From Candidatus Rifleibacteriota bacterium (GTDB lineage: Bacteria > Muiribacteriota > Ozemobacteria > Ozemobacterales > Ozemobacteraceae): a stretch of 64,000 nucleotides of DNA. The translations under genes were made by a program, and so were the position numbers. Each line of letters starts with the position of its first letter. Position 1 is the first letter of the stretch. The stretch spans positions 56,381-120,380 of the forward strand of contig JADFXM010000021.1 of assembly GCA_015233565.1 (NCBI GenBank), given 5' to 3'. The notes under the pieces were generated by a model. That model did not search any database, was not told the DNA's origin, and was given only the letters and a program-made list of their open reading frames with translations. This document shows positions 34,205-42,573 of the stretch, piece by piece.

Positions 34205-35905
34205 TTATTTCAGTAATTTTGAATCTCCGAGTTCGCCTGGAGCCATCCCAGAAGAGTTTTTCAGGTCTTTTTTTGCACCACTAGCAAGCAAAAGAATGAT
34301 AATTTTTTCTTTCCCTGATGAAGCGGCTAAATGCAGGGGAGTATTCCCATTTGAATCTTGAATATTCGGATCCGACTGTCCGAAAAGCAATAGTTTACAA
34401 ATATCGATTGCTGAATTTTCAACTGCTTTGTGAAGCGGTGTCCGCCCTTTCTTGTCCTTTAAATTCGGATCAGCTCCATAACTCATTAACAATTCAGCAA
34501 TTTTGGAAGTTGAAGCCAGATGTAAAGCCGATGAACCCTCTGAATCTTGTGCTTTGACATCTGCCCCGGCTTTGAGAAGTTTTTCAACTAAAACCTCTTG
34601 CCCGCAATAAGAACTAAATAGTAACGGAGTAGCACCATGAGGATTTCTCAGATTAACGTCGATCCCGGCTTTAATAAATAAATCCACTACTTTCATATTA
34701 TCAGCTTGCATATTCTGCAAAAATTCTTCTGTAGTAAAGCCTATTTTCATTTTTTCAAGCTCAGCTTTTGCATCTAAAACCGCAGGAGAGGCAAATTTAG
34801 CTGTAATTATTCTCCCTCCTGAAAAAAGAAGGTAAATCAGAACAATCGAGCCAATAATTAAAGAAAATGTACGAAAACCACTTCCTTTAAAAAACTGCTT
34901 CCAATCGGAAAAATCTGAATCCTTAAGCGGCTCAAATGGATCATGTTTTGGAAATTTAAAAAAAACCGAAATTTTTCCAAAAAAAGAAAGTTCCCCGGAA
35001 ATTTCCTCCCAGATCCTTTTACGTTTGATATCCAATTGGTGTGCATAACTTGCAAGTAATGGAATACCATTCTTTTTGTCAACCATTAAGATGGTTTTCA
35101 AAACTTCATCAAAAATTATGTCATCGCTCAACAAATCCTTCAGGGTGCCCATGAATCTTTGTTCCTTGAGCTCGCGGATCGCAAAACAGGCTGAAATTAA
35201 CAGATGCGGCTGCCCTTTATTATTCAGCATCCTTTGAAGGACCTCAAAAGCTTTTTGTGGATCATACTTTGCCAATGCTTTGGCAGCATTAGCTCTCACT
35301 CGATTGCTTCTGTGACCAAGAAATCGGGAACAAATTGCAAAACTCGTTGGAGAACCGATGGCTTCTATTCCTTCAATGGTGTTGGCAATTACCCTATCAT
35401 CCTTATGGGTTAGATAAGGGGTTAAAATCTTCAATAATGCATCCGACGGAAACGCTGTTCCCAAACTCTTTGTCAAAAAAGAAATCTGATATGCATCTTT
35501 GCTCGATTTCAAATAATCAACCAAAGAGGGAAGTGATGCTGGATCCCTCATTTCGCAAATTCTTTTCAACACATTTATTGCTAGAAAACGGGATTTTCCA
35601 ACATCTTTAAGCTTTTTTATCAACATCTCCAAAGAAAGATTTTCTTCCAGTGAAGATGATGAAGGAATCTGTTCAGCTTTACCAAAGGAAATGGAAAATT
35701 TGGAATAAAATCGTTTCGCCCAGAATCTTACGCCAATATCCCGATCATCACGAAGATCCTTTATAAGTTCGAATATTTCACTATCAAACTCAGGTGGGAG
35801 CTCAAGAAAAATTTTCTGGAGAACTGCAAGTTTATATCTTGGATTGTTGCCAGTTAATAAATTAAAAAGTTCAGGTTTTGTCCAAGGACGATCTGCTACA
35901 GCCAT
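34205..35905 (-). CDS. HEAT-repeat, single-TM, ankyrin-repeat protein
   Basis: 566 residues. The N-terminal 300 residues are alpha-helical HEAT/armadillo-like repeats (YLTHKDDRVIANTIEGIEAI; RSNRVRANAAKALAKYDPQK). One TM helix follows (TFSLIIGSIVLIYLLFSGG, about 345-365), then four or five ankyrin repeats (NPHGATPLLFSSYCGQEVLV, DKKGRTPLHKAVENSAIDIC, DSNGNTPLHLAASSGKEKII). This would put HEAT repeats on one side of the membrane and ankyrin repeats on the other; orientation is unproven, though a missing signal peptide suggests HEAT inside. It is directly upstream of the PilX-PilV-PilW cluster, mirroring the HEAT-TM gene at 55198. It could couple an inner protein to the pilus-like machine. Confidence 0.8.
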   Translation of the reverse strand: MAVADRPWTKPELFNLLTGNNPRYKLAVLQKIFLELPPEFDSEIFELIKDLRDDRDIGVRFWAKRFYSKFSISFGKAEQIPSSSSLEENLSLEMLIKKLKDVGKSRFLAINVLKRICEMRDPASLPSLVDYLKSSKDAYQISFLTKSLGTAFPSDALLKILTPYLTHKDDRVIANTIEGIEAIGSPTSFAICSRFLGHRSNRVRANAAKALAKYDPQKAFEVLQRMLNNKGQPHLLISACFAIRELKEQRFMGTLKDLLSDDIIFDEVLKTILMVDKKNGIPLLASYAHQLDIKRKRIWEEISGELSFFGKISVFFKFPKHDPFEPLKDSDFSDWKQFFKGSGFRTFSLIIGSIVLIYLLFSGGRIITAKFASPAVLDAKAELEKMKIGFTTEEFLQNMQADNMKVVDLFIKAGIDVNLRNPHGATPLLFSSYCGQEVLVEKLLKAGADVKAQDSEGSSALHLASTSKIAELLMSYGADPNLKDKKGRTPLHKAVENSAIDICKLLLFGQSDPNIQDSNGNTPLHLAASSGKEKIIILLLASGAKKDLKNSSGMAPGELGDSKLLK

Positions 35906-35979
35906 ATTTTCACCAATAGAGTTTTAAAAATTCAAGAATCATATTAATTCCATTAAATTGATCAAGAACTCTGAAAAGA

Positions 35980-35999
35980 CGGCGCCTGGTTAGGCGCCG
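35980..35999 (-). terminator. Intrinsic terminator of the repetitive-protein gene
   Basis: CGGCGCC (35980-35986) pairs perfectly with GGCGCCG (35993-35999) over a 6-base loop. On the minus strand it is followed by TCTTTTC. It separates the repetitive-protein gene from the HEAT-ankyrin gene. Confidence 0.85.
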
Positions 36000-36016
36000 C
36001 CAAAGTTCAGGGTTGA

Positions 36017-38674
36017 TTATTTAGATTTTGGGTTTTCCTTCTGCTTGGAATCATTTTGTTTTGTGTCGTTCTGCTTAGAGTCATTCTGTTTGGTGTTATT
36101 TTGCTTAGAATCACTCTGTTTTGGATCATTTTGCTTAGAATCATTCTGTTTGGTGTTATTTTGCTTAGAATCACTCTGTTTTGGATCATTTTGCTTAGAA
36201 TCATTCTGTTTGGAATCATTTTGTTTTGTGTCGTTCTGCTTAGAATCATTTTGTTTGGAATCGTTTTGTTTGGGGTCGTTCTGCTTTGTGTCGTTCTGCT
36301 TGGAATCACTCTGTTTAGCATTATTTTGCTTTGTTTCAGAGTCTTTTTGATTCTCGTGGCCATCGCGATTTTCACGGGATTCACGACTATCACTGTCTTT
36401 CTTTAATTCTTCCCAAAACCATTTGTTGCCGTTTAAAGCAATTTTATTTTTCTCATCGCGATCAGCTTTTGCACTTTTTTCGTTATCTTTCAACGGTTGA
36501 TCCCATTTCCAATCAAACTTTTTCCCGAGCTTGCTTAGAAGAGAACATAATTCAGGAGCAAAAGATTTTGCATCCAAAAGCTTATTTTTCGGAATATTTA
36601 ATTTATCTTTCCAGCACCAGGAATTAAAAAGAATGGAATCAGCCTTGCTTCGCTCCGATAAACGCTCTTTTACCATCTTTGGATCGGTATAGGGAATAAA
36701 TATATTTTTTACTTCAGTTATAACCTCTGTTGTCTTTTTTACAACTAATTCAGTTATAGTCTGAACTTTAACTTCAGTTACTTTCACAGTAGCCGTTGCT
36801 GGTGGTTTTTCAGCAACAACCGGTGGTTTAGGAATCGGTGTAACCGATTTGGATGCAGAAGCTACAGGTTTGGGTGGTTCGGGCTTGACAACCGGTTTAG
36901 GTTCTGGTTTTGGGGGTTCAGGTTTAACAACCGGCTTAGGTTCTGGCTTTGGAGGCTCAGGCTTAACAACCGGCTTGGGTTCTGGCTTGCATTCAGGTTT
37001 TACTGGCTGGGAAGGTTTAACCGTCTCAGTAATTTTCTGAACAACTGTTTGAACTTGCGTTTTTACCTCTTGAACAGTAGTAACAACCGTTTTTGAAATA
37101 CTTTCAATTATCCCACTCGTAATTTTCGGAGAAATCCCCTTCGCGTTTTCCCAGTTCCAATCTGAAGAACCTGATTTGCCAGTAACTGAAACTGTGAGTT
37201 CCTTGGAAACTGTCTCAATTTTTTGTTCGGTTACCGTTTTTATCTGAGAGATTTGTGTTGTTGAAATGCATTTTCCGTCTTCCCAACCCCAGGAACTAGT
37301 AGTAGTTGTTTGGGTTTTTGATGTAACAACTGTTTCCTTAGTGGTTACAACTTTCTCGGTTATTATTATTCCCTTACCGGCATTAATTCCAGTTGTTTGC
37401 GAAGCACAAGGTTTTTTTTCACCCGATTTTCCGTCATCCTTTTTCCCTGATTGCTTGTCTCCATCTGATTTGCATGTTGATTGATCATCTTTGTCTGATT
37501 TTTTGCCTGACGGATCTGTCGTATTTGACGCATTACCTGACTTATCCCCGGAGTTGGACTTATTTCCAGATTGATCGCTATTCTTGTTCTTATCATCGCC
37601 ATTGTCAGTCTTTTTATCAGAATTCTTACCATCAGGTTTCACTGGACCATTTTTATCACTTGAATTTCCCGACTGATTTGCTGTAGTTGTAGTTGCCGCT
37701 GTGCCCGTATCTGCACCTGTGTTCGTGTTTGTGTTTGTGTTTGTGTTTGTGTTTGTGTTTGTGACGGTGTTTGTGACGGTGGATGTTTCGTTACCTGATT
37801 GAGCACCAGCGTTGGAGTTATTTCCAGATTGATCGCTATTTTTGTTCTTATCGTCACCATTGTCTGTCTTCTTATCAGCATTCTTTCCATCAGGTTTTAC
37901 TGGACCATTTTGATCACTTGTATTTCCCGACTGATCTGCTGTGGTTGTTGCAGTGGTTACTGCTGTAGCTGTGATCGTGGTTGTGAAACTACCAGATTGA
38001 CCACCAGTGCCGGAATTATTCACAGACTGATCGTTATTTTTGCTCTTATCATCGCCATTATCGGTCTTTTTATCAGCATTCTGTCCGTCGGGTTTAACCG
38101 GACCGCTTTGATCATTCTTATTCCCCGATTGATTTGCTGTAGTTGAAGCCGTGTCTGTAGATGCAGTTGTACCCGTGGCTGTGGCTGTGGCTGTGACACT
38201 ATCTGATTGTCCAGCAGTGTTGGAATTGTTTCCCGCTTGGTCGCTGTTTTTGTTCTTATCATCACCATTATCGGTCTTTTTATCAGCATTCTGTCCGTCA
38301 GGTTTCACTGGGCCAGTCTTATCACCTGTATTTCCCGATTGATTATCCTTATTGCTATTCTCATCCTCTTTAGAAGCGGAAGTTGTCCCGCTGGAAACCA
38401 GAACTTGAGTATCCGTATTTGCACCGGTTCCCGTTTCCATCTCACTATTCTTACTGCCATTGTTAGAATTTCCCTTTGAATCCTCCACTTTGTCCCCAGT
38501 TGAGGTACTGCTGGAATCGTGATTGGCTGAAACATCACTCTTTCCATCCGAAGCTGCTGTCCCCTGCTGGGCATTTAAAGTTGTCTCTCCTAATTTCGCC
38601 GCTTCTGTCGGAAGGCCACATTGACAAAACAAAAATGTGAGAAAAATAATAATTAGATAACCAACCCTTTTCAT
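36017..38674 (-). CDS. Long, highly repetitive secreted protein with W-x-W motifs
   Basis: 885 residues, ATG at 38674 with AGGGAGG 5 bases upstream. Signal peptide MKRVGYLIIIFLTFLFCQCG; the Cys is not in a good lipobox. Then come: (1) four copies of a module with GPVKPDGQNADKKTDNGDDK, separated by Thr/Ala runs including a TN repeat; (2) a Thr/Val-rich part; (3) Pro-rich repeats PEPKPVVKPEPPK three times; (4) five aromatic motifs (SWGWEDGK, DWNWENAK, SWCWKDKL, DWKWDQPL, KWFWEELK); (5) a tail of SKQND/TKQND pentapeptides. It is expected to be extended and surface-exposed, such as a stalk, adhesin or matrix protein. It shares the W-x-W-E motif with the broken gene at 25443-26320. Confidence 0.75.
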   Translation of the reverse strand: MKRVGYLIIIFLTFLFCQCGLPTEAAKLGETTLNAQQGTAASDGKSDVSANHDSSSTSTGDKVEDSKGNSNNGSKNSEMETGTGANTDTQVLVSSGTTSASKEDENSNKDNQSGNTGDKTGPVKPDGQNADKKTDNGDDKNKNSDQAGNNSNTAGQSDSVTATATATGTTASTDTASTTANQSGNKNDQSGPVKPDGQNADKKTDNGDDKSKNNDQSVNNSGTGGQSGSFTTTITATAVTTATTTADQSGNTSDQNGPVKPDGKNADKKTDNGDDKNKNSDQSGNNSNAGAQSGNETSTVTNTVTNTNTNTNTNTNTNTGADTGTAATTTTANQSGNSSDKNGPVKPDGKNSDKKTDNGDDKNKNSDQSGNKSNSGDKSGNASNTTDPSGKKSDKDDQSTCKSDGDKQSGKKDDGKSGEKKPCASQTTGINAGKGIIITEKVVTTKETVVTSKTQTTTTSSWGWEDGKCISTTQISQIKTVTEQKIETVSKELTVSVTGKSGSSDWNWENAKGISPKITSGIIESISKTVVTTVQEVKTQVQTVVQKITETVKPSQPVKPECKPEPKPVVKPEPPKPEPKPVVKPEPPKPEPKPVVKPEPPKPVASASKSVTPIPKPPVVAEKPPATATVKVTEVKVQTITELVVKKTTEVITEVKNIFIPYTDPKMVKERLSERSKADSILFNSWCWKDKLNIPKNKLLDAKSFAPELCSLLSKLGKKFDWKWDQPLKDNEKSAKADRDEKNKIALNGNKWFWEELKKDSDSRESRENRDGHENQKDSETKQNNAKQSDSKQNDTKQNDPKQNDSKQNDSKQNDTKQNDSKQNDSKQNDPKQSDSKQNNTKQNDSKQNDPKQSDSKQNNTKQNDSKQNDTKQNDSKQKENPKSK
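36020..36330 (-). repeat. 15-bp-unit tandem repeat coding for (S/T)KQND
   Basis: About twenty copies of a pentapeptide-coding unit (alternating SKQND, TKQND, PKQND or PKQSD) at the 3' end of the repetitive gene. The units group into larger repeats: two identical stretches begin near 36103 and 36163. Because the unit is divisible by three, several other frames are open across it. Confidence 0.85.
37550..38320 (-). repeat. Four copies of a module of about 30 codons in the repetitive gene
   Basis: The stretch coding for GPVKPDG(Q/K)N(A/S)DKK and TDNGDDK(N/S)KN recurs at about 38310, 38100, 37900 and 37645, with spacers of variable Thr/Ala content. A GTTTGT hexamer run at about 37720-37762 codes for TN repeats. 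Confidence 0.85.
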
Positions 38675-38705
38675 AATTACCTCCCTGAAAATAATTACCC
38701 TGACT

Positions 38706-38734
38706 AATATATTACAAATCTAGAATTTAACCAA
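38706..38734 (-). promoter_or_regulatory. Sigma-70-type promoter of the repetitive-protein gene
   Basis: On the minus strand: TTGGTT (38734-38729), a 17-base spacer and TATATT (38711-38706). It lies about 32 bp before the start codon. Confidence 0.5.
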
Positions 38735-38831
38735 AATCATTTTTCCCCCTTTCATTACACGCGCTATTTATTTAATAGCAAAAAGCATTCCCGATTGAAT
38801 ATAGCCTAATAGCGTGGTTTTCCTTAATCTA

Positions 38832-38871
38832 AGGGAAATTCTCCCTCATTTCTTGGATGGGAATATTTCCC
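38832..38871. promoter_or_regulatory. Two tandem GGGAA/TTCCC dyads upstream of the repetitive-protein promoter
   Basis: AGGGAAATTCTCCCT (38832-38846) and GGGAATATTTCCC (38859-38871) are similar dyads with centres about 26 bp apart, roughly 100-140 bp upstream of the promoter. They may be activator or repressor sites. The region 38675-39022 holds no gene. Confidence 0.4.
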
Positions 38872-38930
38872 TAGTATAGATACCTACATTTCCCAGCATT
38901 TCTAAATCCCAATCAGACCAAATAAGGCCA

Positions 38931-38960
38931 TTGGAGGAAAACACAATGGGTCTCCTCCAA
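38931..38960 (-). terminator. Hairpin after the PH-like membrane protein gene
   Basis: TTGGAGGA (38931-38938) pairs perfectly with TCCTCCAA (38953-38960), about 60 bp after the stop codon of the minus-strand gene at 39023. The T run is weak (CTTATTT). Confidence 0.5.
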
Positions 38961-39022
38961 AAGTAGGATGTTAAATTCCCCAGCGGAAATCGATTTTCGG
39001 AAGTTAGTTCAGGGACCGAAAA

Positions 39023-39499
39023 TTATGGTTTGTTCAATCTCAATGTCTCAAGAGCCCGAACCAGATAATCTGCAATATGGAAATTGACAGTCCGGAAGAT
39101 TTCACACTCTCCACCGACGGTTTGTACAAACAGCACTGTAAAGAGCTTCCCATCGACATTAACATTGCTTCTAATCGTAGAAGAAAGCCACTCCGGGGTT
39201 GGAATATCAACATGTAAGGGCGGATCCCGAAGATTGTGGTCTATCACCAAACGACCATCTAAAATTCTGGCTGTGAAAGATTGAAAGGCAAGAACCGAGC
39301 CCATCCATAGAAAAAAAACAAGGAATCCCAAACAAAACAACCATTCCAGATACTGCTTCGGATTGAAGCCATTGAAGATTACAAACAACAAAGGGACCAC
39401 AAGCGCAACAATCATTAAAAGCCAACCAACAGCAACTTCCCAGAAAGGCCAGAAAAGGAATCCCTCCAATCCACCAACCCCGGAAAACCAACGTATCAT
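39023..39499 (-). CDS. Small membrane protein with PH-like C-terminal domain
   Basis: 158 residues. Two or three membrane segments (VGWLLMIVALVVPLLFVIFN; WLFCLGFLVFFLWMGSVLAF) are followed by a soluble domain of about 80 residues (RILDGRLVIDHNLRDPPLHV ... LFVQTVGGECEIFRTVNF). The plan is like the small protein at 5588-6085, though I cannot show homology. No family is recognised and no partner is suggested by position. Monocistronic on the minus strand. Confidence 0.65.
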   Translation of the reverse strand: MIRWFSGVGGLEGFLFWPFWEVAVGWLLMIVALVVPLLFVIFNGFNPKQYLEWLFCLGFLVFFLWMGSVLAFQSFTARILDGRLVIDHNLRDPPLHVDIPTPEWLSSTIRSNVNVDGKLFTVLFVQTVGGECEIFRTVNFHIADYLVRALETLRLNKP

Positions 39500-39704
39500 C
39501 TCTTCGTCTCCCTCACAGTCGATGATACTACACGGGTGTCAAACAGAGCAATTACATTTTTTTTTTGAAAAGTCGAGAAAAAAACACCTCACTTCATAAA
39601 GCGACGAAGAACTCTACAGTTAATTCCTAATGATTGAGAGGATACCCCAAAACCGTGTACATCATTGGTATTATTTCCTCATTATGACAAGAATAATTTT
39701 TATA

Positions 39705-39737
39705 TGTAACGTTTCTTAAAGAATGTAAGTATTATCT
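39705..39737 (+). promoter_or_regulatory. Candidate ECF-type promoter of the peptidase-like gene at 39789
   Basis: TGTAACG (39705-39711), 16 bases, then AGTATTATCT (39728-39737). The upstream element and spacing are identical to the sites at 57569 and 62445; the downstream element agrees only in the GTA core. It lies about 50 bp before the start codon. Confidence 0.45.
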
Positions 39738-39788
39738 ACACATTAAGTTAAAAATCGAAAATTCTAGAAATTGTTGCAAGGAGGAAAA

Positions 39789-40838
39789 ATGAAAGTATCA
39801 GCAGATTGCTTTAAATTCTCCAGGAAATTTGACACTTTGAGATTTTCAATTATAATTAAAAGAATTCTTATTAACATGAGGAGCACATTGTTTATGCCAA
39901 AAATTAAACACTTAGTCTGTTTAATCGGAATCTTATTATTCTCTAATCTTTCAGGAATGTTACTCGCCCAGGAGTTCGTTCTCTGGTCTATTCCTCCAGT
40001 TGATCACCTTGATTGGTCGACTCCCAGGGCTATTTTTTATACTTCCACCATTGCTAACCGCATCACTTTTCATCATGTTGGGGCAAAACATGTTATAGGC
40101 CATGTTTTTATTGAACTTAGAGACCAAAATGGGAAGAGAGTTCTTGCTGGTTCAACCGGAGCCCCAGATGCTCCAGCCGATTCAGACTTCCTTCTGAAAG
40201 ATGGCTACGGTCTTGGAATTTTCTTTGCCCGCTTTAAGGGCGCACTTGACTCCACTGATACTTTGATAAAGCAAATCCAGGATAGATCTACCGATGGAAG
40301 AATTTCTTTTATTCGATATAAAGTAAGTCAAACTACCTTCGATAGATTGTCTCGATATCTGCGTGAATACCAGGAAAGAGGATATGACAAAATTTACGGT
40401 GGTTTGAACAAACCTCGTGAAGGTCAAGGAGCCGGTTGCTCAATTTTCGGAATTAGCTTTCTCGAATTGGCTGGCCTTATGAGGCAAGAGTTCGTCGATA
40501 AGTGGCAAATCCATGTTAAATTGCCAAAATGCCTTACTGGTGGCCCCATTACCGGTCAAAAGGTTTCCATGTGGGCAGTATTGACAGAAAACCGCTGGGC
40601 AAAAGAAGGCGAAGAGTTCCTTCCCATTGATTTATACGATCCTGACCTGATTTTCTCGTGGATCCAAAATGTCTGGAATCAAGAAAACTTTTCCAAAGGT
40701 CAAAAAGAAGCCAATCCTCAAACCAGATCATTATATGGAAATATCGAACTTGATTCAGTCGGGCAAGCCCATGGGCTAGTATATGATTGCAGAAATGTTC
40801 CAACACCCACAGAACCGATCTTCCTGGACAAAAAGTAA
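39789..40838 (+). CDS. Secreted protein, possible permuted papain-like cysteine peptidase
   Basis: About 349 residues from the ATG at 39789, fixed by AAGGAGG just upstream. About 35 residues precede the signal-peptide core (LVCLIGILLFSNLSGMLLAQ), giving an unusually long signal region; an ATG at 39894 would give a normal one. The mature part has His105 in VIGHVFIEL and Cys217 in GAGCSIFGISFLELAG. The order His then Cys is that of circularly permuted papain-like (NlpC/P60-like) proteins, so a cysteine hydrolase is plausible. I do not recognise the family with certainty. Followed by a strong terminator; preceded by a candidate ECF promoter. Confidence 0.6.
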   Translation: MKVSADCFKFSRKFDTLRFSIIIKRILINMRSTLFMPKIKHLVCLIGILLFSNLSGMLLAQEFVLWSIPPVDHLDWSTPRAIFYTSTIANRITFHHVGAKHVIGHVFIELRDQNGKRVLAGSTGAPDAPADSDFLLKDGYGLGIFFARFKGALDSTDTLIKQIQDRSTDGRISFIRYKVSQTTFDRLSRYLREYQERGYDKIYGGLNKPREGQGAGCSIFGISFLELAGLMRQEFVDKWQIHVKLPKCLTGGPITGQKVSMWAVLTENRWAKEGEEFLPIDLYDPDLIFSWIQNVWNQENFSKGQKEANPQTRSLYGNIELDSVGQAHGLVYDCRNVPTPTEPIFLDKK

Positions 40839-40863
40839 AAAAAAACTGAGCTAAAATTAAAAC

Positions 40864-40920
40864 TGCCTATCACCGTTTAATCGACTCTAAGAGTTGATTC
40901 CTGTGGTAGGCAATTTTTAT
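40864..40920 (+). terminator. Intrinsic terminator after the peptidase-like gene
   Basis: TGCCTATCAC (40864-40873) pairs with GTGGTAGGCA (40903-40912), with an inner stem AATCGACTC/GAGTTGATT, and is followed by ATTTTTAT. Confidence 0.85.
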
Positions 40921-41287
40921 CAGAGGTATTAAATCGCTATTGATAATCTCTTAAAATATCACTGAGAGGAGGTTTGCCAACGCAACTAGCAGAAAAAAAC
41001 AGACTTTAAAAGAAACTGGAAGAAAATTAAACATATTTTTCTCCTTTTTTTTCTTCTAAAATTACTTACGATAAAAACAGAGTAAAGGTTCAAAAAATGC
41101 AGCAAATTCCCTGTAATCTTTTTTCGAAAAGTATCATTTCGAACAAAACCTACTTCGAACACTTCAACAAGAATAATCTCGCAATTAAGCTGCCCCTGGA
41201 AGTTTTGAATTGATCCTTTATTCCAATCTTATTTCAATCGTGCGCAATCCAACCACAAAGATTACGCACGAATTTCCTGTAAATGGA
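40921..41287. other. Intergenic region between convergent genes
   Basis: About 370 bp, AT-rich. Apart from the terminator just before it, I see no supported feature. Confidence 0.5.
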
Positions 41288-42505
41288 TTACTTCGCTATT
41301 TTCCCAGCTTTTTCCAGTTCTGCGAACTTTTTAACACCTACCGCCAGAGCTTCCATTGCAGCTTTCAACTTCTCAACTTCCAAAACGTAGGAAATCCTGA
41401 TTTCGTTTTTCCCGAGTCCAGGAGTAGCGTAAAATCCAGCTGCTGGAGCTACAATAACTGTTTTTCCATCGTGGTTGAAGTCTGTCAAAAGCCATCTTGC
41501 AAATGCCTCGGCATCATCAATCGGAAGCTTCGCAATAACATAAAATGCTCCGCATGGTGTTTTGCAGACTACCCCGGGAATTTTGGAAAAACCTTCCATC
41601 ACAGTATCACGACGACGTTGATATTCAGCCAAAATTGGCGCAAAATATGATGGATCCATGAGCATTCCAGCTCTTGACGCCCATTGTTCCACTGTCGGGG
41701 AAGAAAGTCTCGCCTGAGCAAATTTAAGACACGAAGCCATCAATTCCTTGTTTTTGCTGGCAACCACTCCAATTCGTGCTCCACATGCCGAATAACGTTT
41801 CGAAACACTGTCAAGCATGATGGAATTTTGTTCGGTTCCGGGGATGTGCATGATTGATGTATGGGTAAGACCATCATAGGTAAATTCCCGATATACTTCG
41901 TCGGCTAATAAATAGATTCCATGCTTTTCAGCAAGTTTGGCAAGTTCCACAAGCGCGGGTTTCTCATATACGGTTCCAGTGGGATTATTCGGATTGCATA
42001 TCAAAATCCCTCGGGTTTTTTTATTAATCGCCTTTTCAATGCTTTCCATGGGTGGAAGCTGAAAACCATCTTCCGCAAAAGTTTTCACCGGTCTCAAATA
42101 AACTCCGGTTTGATGGGCCATTCCATTATAATTAGTATAGAAAGGTTCGAAAACTATTACCTCATCACCGGGATCACAAATAGCCAAAAACGCAAAGAAA
42201 ATAGCCTCACTGCCGCCAGTCGTGACAATAATTTCTGAAGGCTCAAGCTGAATATTATTTTTTTTGTAATAATTGGAAAAAGCTTCCAAAAGGTAATCCT
42301 CTCCTGGAGATGGACTATAAGCCAGAACATGTTGATCGAATGATCTGATTGCTTCACGAATTGGTTCAGGAGTATGGATATCAGGTTGCCCAATGTTTAG
42401 CGGAAAAACAGTAAGACCACGTTTTCTTGCCGCATTTGCAAGTGGGATGAGCTTACGAATCGGAGACTCCTGCATGGTTTTAGCCCGGTTTGAAATAGTT
42501 GACAT
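41288..42505 (-). CDS. PLP-dependent aminotransferase, class I/II
   Basis: 405 residues, ATG at 42505 with AAGGAAGG upstream. Fold-type I aminotransferase close to aspartate/aromatic aminotransferases: LNIGQPDIHTPEPIREAI at the N terminus, NPNNPTGTVY, LADEVYREFTYDG, the PLP Lys in SVSKRYSACGARIGVV, and the C-terminal Arg region NEIRISYVLEVE. It probably transfers amino groups between an L-amino acid and 2-oxoglutarate; the exact substrate cannot be read from sequence. SACGARIG in place of the common AMTGWRIG is a mild variation. Monocistronic. Confidence 0.9.
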   Translation of the reverse strand: MSTISNRAKTMQESPIRKLIPLANAARKRGLTVFPLNIGQPDIHTPEPIREAIRSFDQHVLAYSPSPGEDYLLEAFSNYYKKNNIQLEPSEIIVTTGGSEAIFFAFLAICDPGDEVIVFEPFYTNYNGMAHQTGVYLRPVKTFAEDGFQLPPMESIEKAINKKTRGILICNPNNPTGTVYEKPALVELAKLAEKHGIYLLADEVYREFTYDGLTHTSIMHIPGTEQNSIMLDSVSKRYSACGARIGVVASKNKELMASCLKFAQARLSSPTVEQWASRAGMLMDPSYFAPILAEYQRRRDTVMEGFSKIPGVVCKTPCGAFYVIAKLPIDDAEAFARWLLTDFNHDGKTVIVAPAAGFYATPGLGKNEIRISYVLEVEKLKAAMEALAVGVKKFAELEKAGKIAK

Positions 42506-42573
42506 CTTTATTCCTTCCTTTCATCGGAAAACGTCTAAGTTTGATCGTCGAACTTTCCGACAATACTAAATGA

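Noticed and set aside
36045..36406. Long open frames on the plus strand opposite the repetitive protein
   Set aside because: They arise because the repeat unit is a multiple of three. The minus-strand gene has a signal peptide, ribosome-binding site, promoter and terminator, while these frames have none.
37550..38320. Regularly spaced repeats that might suggest a CRISPR array
   Set aside because: The repeats are imperfect, of variable spacing, and code in one continuous frame for similar peptide modules.
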